Notes: generated by a model not told the origin, from the letters alone. 64,000 nucleotides of DNA from Prunus persica (GCF_000346465.2 NC_034010.1:22362981-22426980), one strand, 5' to 3'. Shown: positions 34,781 through 46,690, counted from the first letter of the stretch. Made by a program: numbers and translations.

Positions 34781-35221
34781 CCTTGCTTTAGAGGCCTAAT
34801 TGACAGCTTGGTAAATAAATTTGGAGTTTTACTTTTACAGCAAACCTTTTTCTTTTTCTTTTTTCTTTTTTGGGTAAATATTTTTTCTGTAAGAAATTTG
34901 TTGATTTGGGTTTACTTGGGTAATGATAAGAATGTTGTATGCGTGTATACATGCTTAGTCAATAATTACGTTTATTAGCATCGAGTAACACAGCATGACA
35001 GAGATGTAACAGAGCATTGAGTAAACTGTGGCCAAAAGCATGATTTCTATCTTTGGAGAGTTATGATGTGGAGTGCCCGCTCTTTGTAATTCTCTATATA
35101 TAGTAAACAGACTGTTTATTTTGTAAAATAGAGGTAGATTAATTGTGCTGAATGAAATTCTTACATTTGCGGTCTATTTTGTTGTTGAAAAATGAATACC
35201 TATGTTTCAATCTTGCTTCAG

Positions 35222-35428
35222 GATGAGGCTGGCATTGTTCCTGAGACCGAGGACAGCACTTCAACAGCCGTGGAGCCTAACCCTGTTGGACTAGTTCTTC
35301 ACGTAGGTGAGGTTACAGACCGGTCTATGATGGATGCTGCAGCTGAAGACAAGAAGAAGAAGGGGGTGATTCTTCTGACACAGACTAAGCATCACCCAGT
35401 TATCCTGTTTTCTTTCTTTTTACTTTGA
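35222..35428 (+). pseudogene. Untranslated exon 2 of B2
   Basis: The acceptor (ttgcttcag|gatgag) and the full frame are preserved: DEAGIVPETEDS, LVLHVGEVTDRSMMDAAA, EDKKKKGV, then a hydrophobic end before the stop. It would join in phase 0 to the 34.8 kb donor, but the nonsense codon in exon 1 precludes translation. The intact frame suggests the nonsense mutation is young. Confidence 0.6.
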
Positions 35429-36687
35429 AGACTACAATCATCCTGGTTTTGCTATTGCAATGATTCCATATATACTTGCGGTATGTATTAGGAGCCATGA
35501 CTTCCTGCAATCCATTTGCGTATGTACTTGCTGCAAGGGATATGCATCCTTGTTTATGTTTGGACATCTTTTTAACATTGGTTGATCCTGTTATGAATGC
35601 TGCTTTGATATAAACTGATTACCCGCCACTTGCACAATTGCACTCTGTTTGGTACCTAAGAATGCATTATAAATTTCAGTGAGATCCAAGATTCACTATA
35701 AATTCTAGGAAGCATGATAAGCCCCAAACTACTGCATGTACCTTATATATAGTCATCGGCTGCTTGATTCATGAAGTCCTTGGGTGTTATTGAATTCTGC
35801 ATTCGAATATGGATGTATAATTCACACATACGTATTATAATGATAACATGATAACATGTTTAGTTCTGTTTTCTCAGCATGATAATCAATCCTCTATATA
35901 TATGTTGCCCTGTAAGATTGTTTCCATTATCTCCCGAAATTGTCCTTACAAACTGGTTCTAAGCACAAATGTTACCGTCATGGGTTACTACGACTATAAC
36001 ATTAGATCCAATTCTATAGGAATCTAGTGCTGGTACTCTTGAATCTTTGCATCATCTTTTTATTCCACGCTATAGTTGCATGTATGCATTGCATGCAAAT
36101 CACTAATGCGTATCTATTTCTGAAAACAGATTAATCTACGAGGTAACAATTTCCTTCCCTGATGGAATTTCTTACAACACCAAGCATATTTCCTAGGTTA
36201 GAAAGGTAGCAACCAGATTCATCCTCTTAGAACAACTTGCAAGATTTCCTGTATTTGACTGCTCATATTCCCCTACTCGTTTTTAAAACCCAGAAAACCC
36301 CCTTCCTATAGCATATCGAGTCTATTTTTGCAGAAGCTTAAAAAATGCCATGGTTTTACACTGGTATTGGTTTATCTGGTATGAAACCAGATTAAAGATA
36401 CTGATTCGTATGAATCTTGCAGCTTAATATGTACATACTATACAACTGCTTATCAATATGCCACACAAATGTTGCAAATCGCCGTATTTTATCATTTGCC
36501 TCGTTAGTTTTGGAAAGTAGAATATCCACCATTCCAAAAGAGAAATGCATGCCCGACACCCAAATCCTCTTTTAGTTTAGTAGAGAGTACAGACACTTTT
36601 GTTTACGTCTCAAACCCAAACACCCACGAACACAAGTACTTGCTTGTGTGGCCCCAAATTCATGCGCAAAATAAGAAATCTAGACCC
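35429..36687. other. Conserved downstream block of B2
   Basis: Counterpart of 20894-22757 and 49513-51480. It is interrupted at 36687 by the copia insertion and continues from 38553. No gene found. Confidence 0.65.
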
Positions 36688-36952
36688 TGTTGAGATTTAT
36701 CTTAATTATGTTTTCTGCAGAATAATTATTAGTTCCTATTTTATAGGAGTCAGTTGTTTTTCTTTCCTGGTCTTCAGAAATCCCTCTAGTTGATAGAGTT
36801 TGTTAGACGTGTTTTAGTTGTTCCTCTTTATTTGCTAATTAGTTGTTTGTACTCTCCTTTATAAGAAGAGCATGTTTCAGTCAATAAATAATAAGTTAAG
36901 TTCAGCAATTCTATTGTCTTCTTATTTTCAAAGCTATCTTTTAGTTCTCACA
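36688..36952 (+). repeat. 5' LTR of the copia element
   Basis: 265 bp, starting TGTTGAG and ending CTCACA, followed after three bases by the primer-binding site. A promoter-like tttataagaag lies in its second half. No matching 3' LTR is present in the window. Confidence 0.8.
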
Positions 36953-38552
36953 ATCTGGTATCAGAGCCCCCACTGGGCCTGACTTAAAATTCTCCAAAAA
37001 GCAGCAGCTTTCTTAACTTGCAGCAGCAAGAATTGATGGCATCCGACAAGGTTCAAGAGAACTACGTGCAGCCGGCCATACCTCGCTTCGATGGTCATTA
37101 TGACCATTGGGGCATGTTGATGGAGAATTTTCTGAGATCCAAAGAGTATTGGAGTCTCATTGAAAATGGAATTGCTGAACCAGCAGAGGGAGCGTTGTTG
37201 ACAGAAGCGCAACAGAAAAGACTTGATGAACAGAAATTGAAGGACCTGAAAGTGAAAAACTACCTCTTCCAAGCAATTGATCGATCCATTTTGGAGACTA
37301 TTCTCCAGAAGGACACTTCCAAGCAGATATGGGAGTCTATGAAGAAAAAGTATCAAGGTTCCACCAAGGTAAAGCGTGCACAGCTTCAAGCACTCCGGAG
37401 AGATTTTGAAACTCTTCACATGAAACCAGACGATTCTGTTGATGAATACTTCTCAAAAATGATGGCAATTGCAAGTAAGATGCGGCTTCATGGTGATAAG
37501 ATGGATGATGTCACAATCATTGAAAAAATTCTTCGTTCAATGTCACCAAAGTTTAACTATGTTGTTTGTGCAATTGAGGAAGCAAACGACATTGAAACAA
37601 TGTCATTAGATGAATTGCAAAGTTCACTGTTGGTACATGAGCAGAAATTCAAAAGTCATGACACTTCAAAAGAAGAGAAAGCTTTAAAAGTCTCAACCAG
37701 CAACGACTCATCATCATCATGGAGAGGTTCCGGACGTGGTCGAGGAAGAGGCCGTGGACGAGGTAGAGGCAGAGGTGCTCATGATTCCGGAGGCAGAACT
37801 CATGATTCCAGCAATAGAGGAAATCACGATTCCAGCAACAGAGGAAATCACGATTCCAGCAACAGAGGAAATTATGATTCCAGCAACAGAGGCAAAGATT
37901 TATACAGACACCAAAGTTATCATGAGTCACAGCTCGACAAATCAAATATTGAGTGCTATAGGTGCGGTAGATATGGTCACTACCGTTCTGAATGCCGCAC
38001 TAACATGAATAGAGAAAGGGGAGAAAAATCCAATTTTACGGAGAAAGAAGAAGAAGCTACACTTTTGCTGGTATGTCAAGCCGTGGAGAACACTCAGGAT
38101 GTATGGTACATTGACACAGGATGCAGTAACCATATGAGCGGTAACAAGTCATCATTCTCTTACTTAGATGAGTCTTTTCGATCTACTGTTCGTTTTGGTG
38201 ATAATTCTGCAATTTATGTTATGGGAAAAGGCAATATTTCAATATGGACCAAGGATAACACTACACAAACCATCTCTAGTGTTTTCTATGTCCCAGATTT
38301 AAAAAGCAATTTATTAAGTGTGGGGCAGCTTCAGGAAAAAGGCTATGAGATCACAATTAAAGAAGGAATGTGTCAGATTCAAGATTCAAAGAAAGGACTC
38401 ATTGCACAGGTCAAAATGACACCAAATCGTATGTTTCCTCTGCATATTCAAAGTGTGGGCCAGACTTGTTTTTCTGCCAAAGTGAAGGAGACAGCTTGGT
38501 TGTGGCATTATCGTTATGGCCACTTAAATTTCAAGGGATTGAAGACTCTACA
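36688..38552 (+). mobile_element. Truncated Ty1/copia retrotransposon
   Basis: The insertion is exact when compared with the B3 flank at 51090: host sequence ctagaccc breaks and resumes as gaccctacat. The 5 bp gaccc is present on both sides (36683-36687 and 38553-38557). The element starts TGTTGAG and ends in CA, as copia LTRs do. It has a 5' LTR, a primer-binding site tggtatcagagc at 36956 (complementary to initiator tRNA-Met), gag, and the start of pol. Integrase, reverse transcriptase, RNase H and the 3' LTR are absent. A deletion joining pol to the last bases of the 3' LTR would explain the layout. Confidence 0.85.
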
Positions 38553-38568
38553 GACCCTACATCCATAA
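37036..38568 (+). CDS. Copia gag and partial pol (truncated)
   Basis: Open frame of 510 residues from the ATG at 37036; the last five codons and the stop come from host DNA. Layout: gag capsid-like region (about 1-210, with HYDHWGMLMENFL and YQGSTKVKRAQLQALRRDFE); an RG-rich stretch and four to five eight-residue DSSNRG-type repeats (about 232-290); a zinc knuckle CYRCGRYGHYRSEC (307-320); the aspartic protease motif YIDTGCSNHM (catalytic D at 360); and the gag-pre-integrase WLWHYRYGHLNFKGL. The frame is free of stops, so the insertion is fairly young. It lacks the enzymes for its own movement. Confidence 0.8.
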   Translation: MASDKVQENYVQPAIPRFDGHYDHWGMLMENFLRSKEYWSLIENGIAEPAEGALLTEAQQKRLDEQKLKDLKVKNYLFQAIDRSILETILQKDTSKQIWESMKKKYQGSTKVKRAQLQALRRDFETLHMKPDDSVDEYFSKMMAIASKMRLHGDKMDDVTIIEKILRSMSPKFNYVVCAIEEANDIETMSLDELQSSLLVHEQKFKSHDTSKEEKALKVSTSNDSSSSWRGSGRGRGRGRGRGRGRGAHDSGGRTHDSSNRGNHDSSNRGNHDSSNRGNYDSSNRGKDLYRHQSYHESQLDKSNIECYRCGRYGHYRSECRTNMNRERGEKSNFTEKEEEATLLLVCQAVENTQDVWYIDTGCSNHMSGNKSSFSYLDESFRSTVRFGDNSAIYVMGKGNISIWTKDNTTQTISSVFYVPDLKSNLLSVGQLQEKGYEITIKEGMCQIQDSKKGLIAQVKMTPNRMFPLHIQSVGQTCFSAKVKETAWLWHYRYGHLNFKGLKTLQTLHP

Positions 38569-39060
38569 TTTCATTGCTTACTATATTCATGAATGTAAGA
38601 ATATCCATCATAAGATTAATCATTTGAAACTTTAAATACAAATTTTTCCATCAAGATTGAGTGATTGCAGAACTTACACATTAATATTGAATCTGCATTA
38701 CTGTGAACAGTTATGAAGAACCCCCGAGTCTCTCAGATGATATCTGCAAACCATGAAAAGCCCAAAAGCTTTACGCCATTGCTAAACACAGAATCAAGTA
38801 AAATTCAACAGCATTGTCAGATTCAAATTGCCATGAATTTAATTCCATGTCAAATTCTTCACCTCATTGTGGCAGCTGAACCACCATGATGCTGTGGTTG
38901 TTGTGTTCAATGTACCAGGCAATTATCATAAGCCATAGGAAAGCGCTAAAGATCTTGCTTTGGGCTGGCTGTCTATAAGTCCCAGAACGTGAAGCTGGTG
39001 TCGAAAACCAACAGCACGCCAGCCATATTTATAGTTCCATACGGAAACAGCATTTGTGGA
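38553..39060. other. Rest of B2 downstream block, with minus peptide copy 2
   Basis: Continues the conserved B flank, matching 51100-51600. The minus-strand terminal peptide seen near 22758 and 51481 is present here (about 38970-39060), but a one-base difference in the gctgtttccgtatgg stretch breaks the frame. Confidence 0.55.
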
Positions 39061-42000
39061 GGGTGCGGCGTTTGAATGACTTTCAGAAAACAAAATTTAT
39101 ATCTAAAGGGGGCATTTCCGTGGTTTTCCAAAGTACAATGGGCAAAATTGAAATTTCAGAATCTTTGAGCTTCATTTTCGACTTTTTAGAAAAGTCATTA
39201 TTTTCGAGAACAACCACCATGATCATTGAGTTATTATTGGTTCACTGGGTCTTTATTTGCATTTGGTTACCTTGGAATTATAAGTAATTCTTGGTGTTGT
39301 TCTTGTTAGATATGTAAATTTGGAACTTTTCAACCACTGTATGTAGGCAACTTAGGTGCAGTTGCAAAGTTAAACACTTTACGTCATGTTCTTTTACATC
39401 AAGAATAGTTGCTGTAATTTGATTATGTGGTATTTTGGATTGAGGGTCTGAGACCCACTTTGGATCGATTATTGCTTATGGTTGTGAAAAAAGGGCCTGA
39501 AGGCCATTAGAATTGTTGCTAGGGTGTAGTTGACTTATATGTCATGCTTGTTGAACGATTGGTGAGTAAATTGTGTTTTCTGTGCAAGTGGATTTTGGGT
39601 TTAGTAATTTAGACCAACACCTGCAAATTGTTGGACAGACATAAAATTCATCGTGGATTCCAAAAAAAAATTCGGAATGAATCCTGTCAATAATAATTTG
39701 AATTATTTTGTAAAATTTTCAACAAAGTCCCATCCCAAGTTATTAGGCGCATTTTCAAATTTTGGAGAGCTAGCTAGACTGGTTTTCCATAGACAATGCA
39801 TGCATCACAGAGAGTGAGAGACCAACGTTTGTGCTATGTTATTGATGTTGAGCTTTGGTGTTTGCTTCTTTAGCCTTGGTGATGTGTCAAAATGCGCTTA
39901 GCAGGAAGGTTTGGGAGTTTATTTTTTTAGTTTGGACGAGCCGATATCCTTGACTTTTCAACCTAACAAACTCTCCCTCCTCTAGATATCTCATGTGAAT
40001 GCTGAATCAAGTCCATTCGTGCCGAATCAAGTTGATTTGTGTAATAGGTGAAAAAAAGAAGATGATTCCGTTTGACATGGATGCAATGCATGTATAATTT
40101 GATCAACAAAACAAAATATTTCATTTTCTAGCGGATCGCCCTCTCTTCAACGAAAGTGAAGGTCCACGACAAAATAATTAGCCAATTTAACACCAATTTG
40201 TAGCAAAATATCAGAAGAAAATAAATATGTGAGGATGGTAATGGTTACTGGAAGAATTTCTTTAGACGCATTTGATGGTTGGGATTGCACTTTTTATTGT
40301 TAATTTTTAATTTTTATGAGCCGCTATCCTTGACCTTCCCTCGTAGCTACCTACCTCAACCCTCATTCTCTCCCCTCCATCTCAATTTGATGGATGCCCT
40401 CATGATCATTTCACATAGGAACAATTCAACAAAAAATAAAAAGAAAGAAGAAAGGATGAAGGACGTCCCGCGAATAATTAACACAAATTTGCAGCAAAAT
40501 TTGGCATGTTGGAGATGGATATCTTACTATCTTATTGACAGAAAAGGATGTCATGCGACCGCCAGACGCGCGATCTTTTGGAATATATTTGATTTAAGAT
40601 AAGAATATCTCCCTAAATCAAGGAACCAATTTTCACTAAATCTCTTAAAATAATTCATATAATTTTGTTGGGAAAGAATAATCCTAACCAAATAAGGATT
40701 ATTCTTCCAAAATCCTAGCACACAAGGAGACCATAAAACACTCTAGAGTCGTTTTTATTTTGAATGGGGAGGAAGCCATTCTTCTTCCCTTCTCCCCTCC
40801 TCTCTTCCTTCCCGCTCCTTTCCTCGCTTCTATCTTCACCCAGAGACAAAAGATTTCTCATATTTTTCTTCGTTTTGTTATGATTTTTCTGTACTCATAA
40901 CAAATAGATGCATCTCGGCGTCAGATCTCAATCTTGATTACTGTATTAATTTAATGATGTCAACTAAATTCTTGTTATTTGATTATATATTGAATTTCAT
41001 TTGAGCTTCTTAAAACAATTCTTCGACTGAACTTTAGATCGAATTGCTGACGAGGTTCTAGTCAAATTAAGTTTGGTCAGCCGTGGGTCTTTGGATTTGA
41101 CGAGCCATTTTAACACTCTTGGTCAGCCGACATATTATTATTATTATTATTATTATTATTATGATTTAATTTCTTGTTTGAATGTGTAATATTAAAATCC
41201 AAAGGTGAAATTTAGAGAAAGGGTAATAATGGAAAGTGGGGCTCTTCCCAAACTAGGAAAAAAGAAGGGTATGTGCGGTGTATACACGTGGACGGCAGCG
41301 ACGGAGATGTGATGATGATGTAACCATGCAGTCAAGCAATTAGTGGAACTTCTAGAAGTAATTTGACTTGTGAGAGTTGTAAACATAAACGAAAACTAGC
41401 TTATTTATAGAAAAGAAAATCTTTGGGGCCTTAGGGGCAGCGACTTAAATTAATAATTTAATTTATCCTGATATAATAACAATAATAAAACACATAAAAA
41501 ATGATAAAGGGGGCAAAGCTATAAAAGAGCTTGCTTAATTAGGAATGTTTAAAGATGATAAAGGGGGCAAAGCTATAAATTAAAAGTGCTTAATTATTTA
41601 GAGGGCTTGTCTTTAATTTGACCCAAGGATGAAAGAAAAAAGAGATCAAAGATCCAGTTCCAACACTTACAATGGCGGTGATGGTAGGACCCTGTGATAA
41701 CTGAAGTCCTACGAGAAGAATCTTCGCATTTGGTTGCTAATTTTATAAATGGAGTTTATGCAATTTGATTTGTCGCCAACCCTACAAGTAGCTAATCCTA
41801 TATTTTATGTGTTTTTCCTGAATAGTATTAGTGTGGGTCCAATTTTGGAAATATTAAAGAAAAAAATACAAAGATGATAACCCTTTTGTTTGTTTTAATC
41901 TATTTATTTATTATAAAGAATATTTGTCGTCTACTATTATAAAGCCAGGCGAAATTATAGAGAAATCAAGCGCATATTCAGGTTACTATTTATTTAATCA

Positions 42001-42133
42001 AAAGCTTGCATGCATAATGCATAGGTGGGGTTGGGATATATCATTTATATAATTTTAATTATATGCAATTTCTTTTCCTGATGTCTGTTAATGACATAAG
42101 CTACGGTTTTCCTCTTCTTTTGGTTTTATTAGA
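39061..42133. other. Intergenic between B2 and A4, part 1
   Basis: No gene. The part 40314-40435 (tttatgagccgctatc; cacataggaacaattc) matches 53345-53450 upstream of C1, so a C-type flank exists here without its gene. The part 40730-41370 matches 23165-24880. (ATT)n at about 41140-41161. A duplicated block (gataaagggggcaaagctat) is at 41503 and 41557. The block near 41655 matches 17945 and 28690. Confidence 0.5.
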
Positions 42134-42640
42134 GGTCAAAAATCACTTTTGGCCTTTGTAGTTTGACACTTCAATTATTTTTGACCATATAGTTTTAATT
42201 TCATCAATTTTGTCATTTTAGTTTTGTATTTGTAGCAATTCAAGGACATGTTGTTATTCTTGTCAATTTCTTTGACAATGTAAGGGGCAATTTTATAAAA
42301 CAAAAACCCTTTAGCGTAAAAGTTTGTTTGAAATTCTTCCCATTTCATATTAAGGCTCGAAATTCAACCACCAATCCTAATTTTTGAAGAATCCTAAACC
42401 CAAATGACCGATTTCAAGCTCTAATATGAAATTATGGAAGTTTTTGACGAGCTTTTATGCTCAAGGATTTTTGGTTGACGAAATTGCCCATTGCATCGTC
42501 AAAGAAATTAATAGGAATACTAACTTGTCTTTAAATTGCTACAAATATGAAACTACAGGGTCAACATTGACGGAATTGAAACTATAAGGTTAAAAGTGTT
42601 TGAAGTGCCAAACTACAAGGACCAAAAGTGATTTTTAGCC
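42134..42640. mobile_element. MITE with long TIRs (~507 bp)
   Basis: The left end (ggtcaaaaatcacttttgg, then ctttgtagtttgacac) is the near reverse complement of the right end (gccaaactacaaggacc, then aaaagtgatttttagcc). Inner pairs such as tgtagcaattcaa / ttaaattgctaca extend the symmetry well beyond 100 bp. No coding capacity. Confidence 0.75.
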
Positions 42641-42654
42641 TTATACATATTATT

Positions 42655-42900
42655 CATGTCTTTTAGCATGATATTGTTCACTTTGGGCTCATGCCCTCAC
42701 GGTTTTGTTTCTAGGAACTCACGAGCAACTTCCCAGTGAGTCACTCATCCTGGGATTGCTCTAGCCCCAACTCGCTTAACTTCGGAATTCTCATGACTTC
42801 GAAGCTAGTGAGCTCCCAAAAGGCCTCGTTCTAGATGAAGGTGGGCATGTACATATAAGACACATCACCCCTTCTCCGTTGGTCGATGTGAGATGTTATA
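42655..42900 (-). mobile_element. Cassandra-like TRIM LTR fragment with 5S rRNA-derived stretch
   Basis: On the minus strand the order is a start like ataacatctcacatcgacc, then ttatatgtacatgcccacc, then a stretch clearly related to 5S rRNA (aagttaagcgagttggggc, then ccaggatgagtgactcac, then gggaagttgctcgtgagtt), then caaaaccgtgagggcatgag. Cassandra elements are known for carrying 5S rRNA sequence in their LTR. Only one LTR-like unit is seen, with no internal region, so it is a solo or partial LTR and not a functional 5S gene. Confidence 0.75.
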
Positions 42901-44128
42901 AAGTGACAAAGGAGGAGAGAGAAGAGAGAAGAACAACAAAATTTCTGGAATTATGTGCCCACACTCACAAATTCAACTTCAGTCGCCCAACATAAGTTAG
43001 TTTGAGCCCCACTAGTAGCTTAATGCGCTTGATTTAATGGCATTTGAATTGGTGCTTCATTAGATAAAACATCCTACGGCTCTAATTTTTTACAAACTCC
43101 AAAATCATTAATCTAAAGGCTCAAACAATTTTTAAACAAACCCCAAAATCATCTAATTGTCTGAAATTGATGGGAAAAAATGCCTAATGTTTTTTCTTCT
43201 AATTTTCTATATACAAGCACAACCTTTGTTCACAAAAATCACCACTCTTCATAACTTATCTGAATTTAAATATTTTTAAGTTTATTTATTTAGAAAAATA
43301 AAATAAATTTAACACACACAAAATTAATTTTAAAATGTTAACACACATACAAAAAATAACCCAAAATCGAATTAACATAAATAAATAAAAAATCAAATAT
43401 ACATCTTTATCTTTACATATTTTATATTAGAATAAAAATCATATTTACATCCCTAAAGGTGTAAAGAAAATATAAAATTAACTTCACACGCTCGAACTTA
43501 TACCTCTCCACTATAAATGCTCTTACAACTTACCATCGTATCAAACTATTTCTCTCTCTTTTTTTCTCCCCATTTAAAATTAAGCTTTTTGAACGATTTT
43601 GGACTTGATTGTGGGTGACGGACTTTTTGTTTCGGCTTCGGCTTCATCTTGTTCTAAAAGTGCTAGAACCAAATGGCCACGTCAAATGCTACTTGAGGTT
43701 TGGTATTGGGACTCCTCATCGTGTTCTAGAAAAATGATTAATAAGTTTGTCGTCAACTTTTGAGACAAGGGTGGCGGAACATAATTTGTTTGTCCAGCAG
43801 TCATCCAAGTTTTTTTATTTTATTTTAATATAAATAATAGTCTAAAATATAAAAGAAGATGATTTCTCACACATATACAATTATAATGTCGTAATTTATA
43901 GGTATATACAATTATAATGTCGTAGTTTATAGGTATTCTGATCTAAAACTTCAGTTTGTAAGTTACTACTCTCTTTCACTTAACCCCCATCAGCTGCAGT
44001 CATGTACAAATGCCGCAATCGTAATACACACTAATAAAAATTAGGTAATTACGTTAACTTAATGATGGAATTGTTATTTATTTTACATCATCTAATACCA
44101 ATGGTTGCAGATTAGTGGGTTCCAAAAC
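42901..44128. other. Intergenic between B2 and A4, part 2
   Basis: AT-rich DNA without a gene. The part 43677-43797 matches 29755-29812 upstream of A3. A short tandem duplication (gtatatacaattataatgtc) lies at 43870-43925. Confidence 0.5.
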
Positions 44129-44260
44129 CAATTTCTCCAATCCTCACGTGGTTCCCAATCAGTGAGTTAACGATACTAAGGAAAGCTTTTGGTCGGCAAC
44201 ATCAAATCCTTGACTTTTCCTACGAATGAGACCCGCGCGACCCACTAGCTCTATATAAAC
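44129..44260 (+). promoter_or_regulatory. A4 promoter: conserved G-box and TATA box
   Basis: The G-box cacgtg (44145-44150) sits in a block shared with the A3 upstream region (29935-29962). A TATA box, ctatataaac (44251-44260), is 71 bp before the ATG. This is the uninterrupted form of the promoter that is split in A3. Confidence 0.6.
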
Positions 44261-44330
44261 AAACAAGCTCCATCTTCTTCACCCCAACCACATCTCGCCT
44301 CCCTCTCTGCGCTAGCTAGCTATAGCAGCA

Positions 44331-45581
44331 ATGGCCAAGGCTTCTCTTCTCAGACTTTCTTCGGCCAATTTACTCCTCCACCACCTAAGAGAAGTCCGTC
44401 TGCCAACAATCCGAGCTGCAGAGGTTGAAGAAAGCAGTAGTAGCATTAGAGGGGCTGGAACCGAAACCCCAACCAGTCGAGCCTCACCTGCTATCGTGGC
44501 GCCAAATGCTGCTTTCAGCTTCTGGGGACCACAGACGACGGTGTACGCGGCTGTATACTGCGGCGGCGGAGGTAGTAGTTTGTGGCCGGAGGAGGTCCTT
44601 CTGACTGCTCTCCCAGTCAATGGACCCACCCGACAAGACGCTATGTCTGCAATCACGGCGTTCAGGTTGAAAACGGCCTTACGCCAAAGCAGCAGCAGCC
44701 GCCGTCAAGTGGTGGATTTCTGTTTTCTGGTGCCGGCTGAGGATGGTGACCAGAATTTTGTGGACCCAGCACTAAACAGGGGACCCAATTATATCCCGGA
44801 TCTCAATGTCTCGCCGCCGGATGAGACCGCGTCGGCGACGGAGTTCATTGGAGAAATCAAGAGCCAAAACATCTCCCGGTTCACTGATTACGTGGTGTGG
44901 TACCTGGGCGAGTACGGGAGTGATGATGAGGTGGCGGAGTACAGGAAGATTCTGAGCAGCAAAAGTGAAGCCGAAATCGGAAACCTTGATTCGATTCGTA
45001 TCTGGAATATTCTCACCCTGAGAGCTGAAATTCTGAAGGCGGTCGTTGCGAAAGGCCTCATTGAGGCCCCAATCGGCTCCGAATCCGATGATGTTCAATT
45101 CCCGCCTCCGCAGCAGCTGCTTCCCATTCCACAACAAGGGTGGACGGCCGCCCATAACCATGCTCATATTGGTTGTCATGTCACTGCTGCTGCTGCATAC
45201 GGTGCCGGCGGCAAATATAACGGCAACAACGAAACTATGGTACACTCTCTAATTACTAGTTGGTAAACTTCAACTTGATTGCATTGGCTATCTTGTTTTC
45301 TTTCTTTTTATGCTCAAAATTTTCAGTCCGACGGTCGCAACTATGCTGTTGGTTATGAGAAGCAGAGCAACGTGGCGAAGCGCAAGGCAGTGGCTTTTGG
45401 TGGTGTGGACGAGGACGACCCCTGTCCCTATGTTCTGCCGATGAAGAAGCCCGGCGACGGCGGCGACGGCGGCGGCGGGGTTCTTAGTATGGATGAGGAT
45501 AAAACGCGGGCTCGGGACAAGGCGCCTATTGACGAAGCAGAGGAGGAGGACATGTCCTGTGATTCTGACTCGTCACACTGA
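44331..45581 (+). CDS. A4: A-type PDLN/IWN-module protein
   Basis: Exons 44331-45239 and 45327-45581, phase 0 at actatg|gtacac and tttcag|tcc; 387 residues, the longest A member. Layout: NLLLHHLREVRLPTIR (13-28), Ser/Thr-rich linker (35-52), VYAAVYC to LTALPVNGPTRQDAM (71-105), FCFLVPAEDGDQNFVDP (130-146), YIPDLNVSP (EAR-type DLNxxP 157-162), the module (172-245) with DYVVWYLGEYG, EYRKILSSKS and LDSIRIWNILTL, then LLPIPQQGW (263-271). Exon 2 has AKRKAVAF and MKKPGD, a GDGGDGGG run, and an acidic end. Possible nuclear localisation and co-repressor binding are inferred from motifs alone. Minus-strand frames here are shadows. Confidence 0.8.
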
Positions 45582-46564
45582 ATCAATCCTCCGAACCCTT
45601 CAAGGCGTGAAAATCCCCGTGTGTGTTTATGAGATATGATAAATTAGCCTTGATTTGCTGCTTGCTTTGCTAATTCCTGGAAGGTTGTTTGTAATGTAGA
45701 GGTTTGGGTAGAAGAAGAGAGTGATGGAGTTGTCTTGTCTCCTGCACTTTCCATATATGTATTGTAATTTGTAATTTCCAATTGGGCTTGGATATTGTCG
45801 CCGCTTTTTTTATTTTTTTGTGTGTGTGAACAAGGGCAATTACATAGAATTGAACAACAAAAACACATGAGCCTACACAATTGAAACAGAAATAACTGCT
45901 CAACAGAATTCAAATTTAGACAAAACAAGTATAACCAGCAATATCAGTGTCAAATGGGCTCCGAGCAAAAATTGGTTGGAAAAGGCTCTGCACAACAATA
46001 CGTATGCTCTTGATCATAGAGAAAATAATTATTTGAGAGAAGCATGTTTCACAAATTTTTCTTTGAAACTGAAATTTGGATAGGTGGTTGATAGTTTGAT
46101 AAATCCAGCAGCCTGAATCCATAGAAGATCCTGTCCTCTTGTTGTTGAATTTGTTTATGTACTTTTTGATTGATTTTGCATTAATTATTTCTGCCACTCT
46201 AAAAGTGTACTGGATTATAAATCTTATCATCACTTTCACAAATAGTCATTTGTCTTGATGCTGACCTGAATTTTGTTGGGTATATTTTATTATCCGACGC
46301 AGATACATTATTATTATTTTAAAATGTCAAAAATACAAAGTGAATCATATCATCTATGATAATTTTGTTACTGCTTGCCTTATCGAATCTTTTTCTGGCT
46401 TTTGGTGTGAACGGGCGGCGCACTGGTACCAGCGGGACCCGCTCGCATTTTAACGGTTGCGCGCGCTTGAGAAATCATCCATCAAACGTTGGATGGAGGG
46501 CACGTGCATCGTGCAAGTTGTGATGCAGATAATGGTTGGCGGTCTGGAGCTCGCATTTGCAAGA
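45582..46564. other. Intergenic between A4 and B3, part 1
   Basis: No gene. The block at 46450-46545 resembles 33415-33540 upstream of B2. Minus frames at 45644-46239 have no domain or paralogue. Confidence 0.5.
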
Positions 46565-46690
46565 ATGAGTATAGTCACCCACTCTACCTGGGCGACGTGG
46601 CGGTATCGGGACGGTTCAGCTTGGTCCTTTAGACGCACGAGCCTTATTACATCACACCATCTGCCCTCGTCACGTGGCAGTAATTGGAAT
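46565..46690 (+). promoter_or_regulatory. Conserved G-box block upstream of B3
   Basis: Counterpart of 18568-18700: gtatagtcacccac, gcgacgtggcggtatc, gcacgagccttattac, and the G-box/ABRE cacgtggc at 46671-46678. It lies 1.6 kb before the B3 ATG, with a MITE and the assembly gap between. Confidence 0.5.

Noticed and set aside
42680..42830. 5S rRNA gene on the minus strand
   Set aside because: Similarity is real but diverged, and the flanks are those of a Cassandra-type LTR, so it is a mobile-element sequence.
44772..45245. 157-residue minus frame, and similar at 32311-32802
   Set aside because: These are antisense shadows of A4 and A3; their similarity to each other follows from the sense strand.
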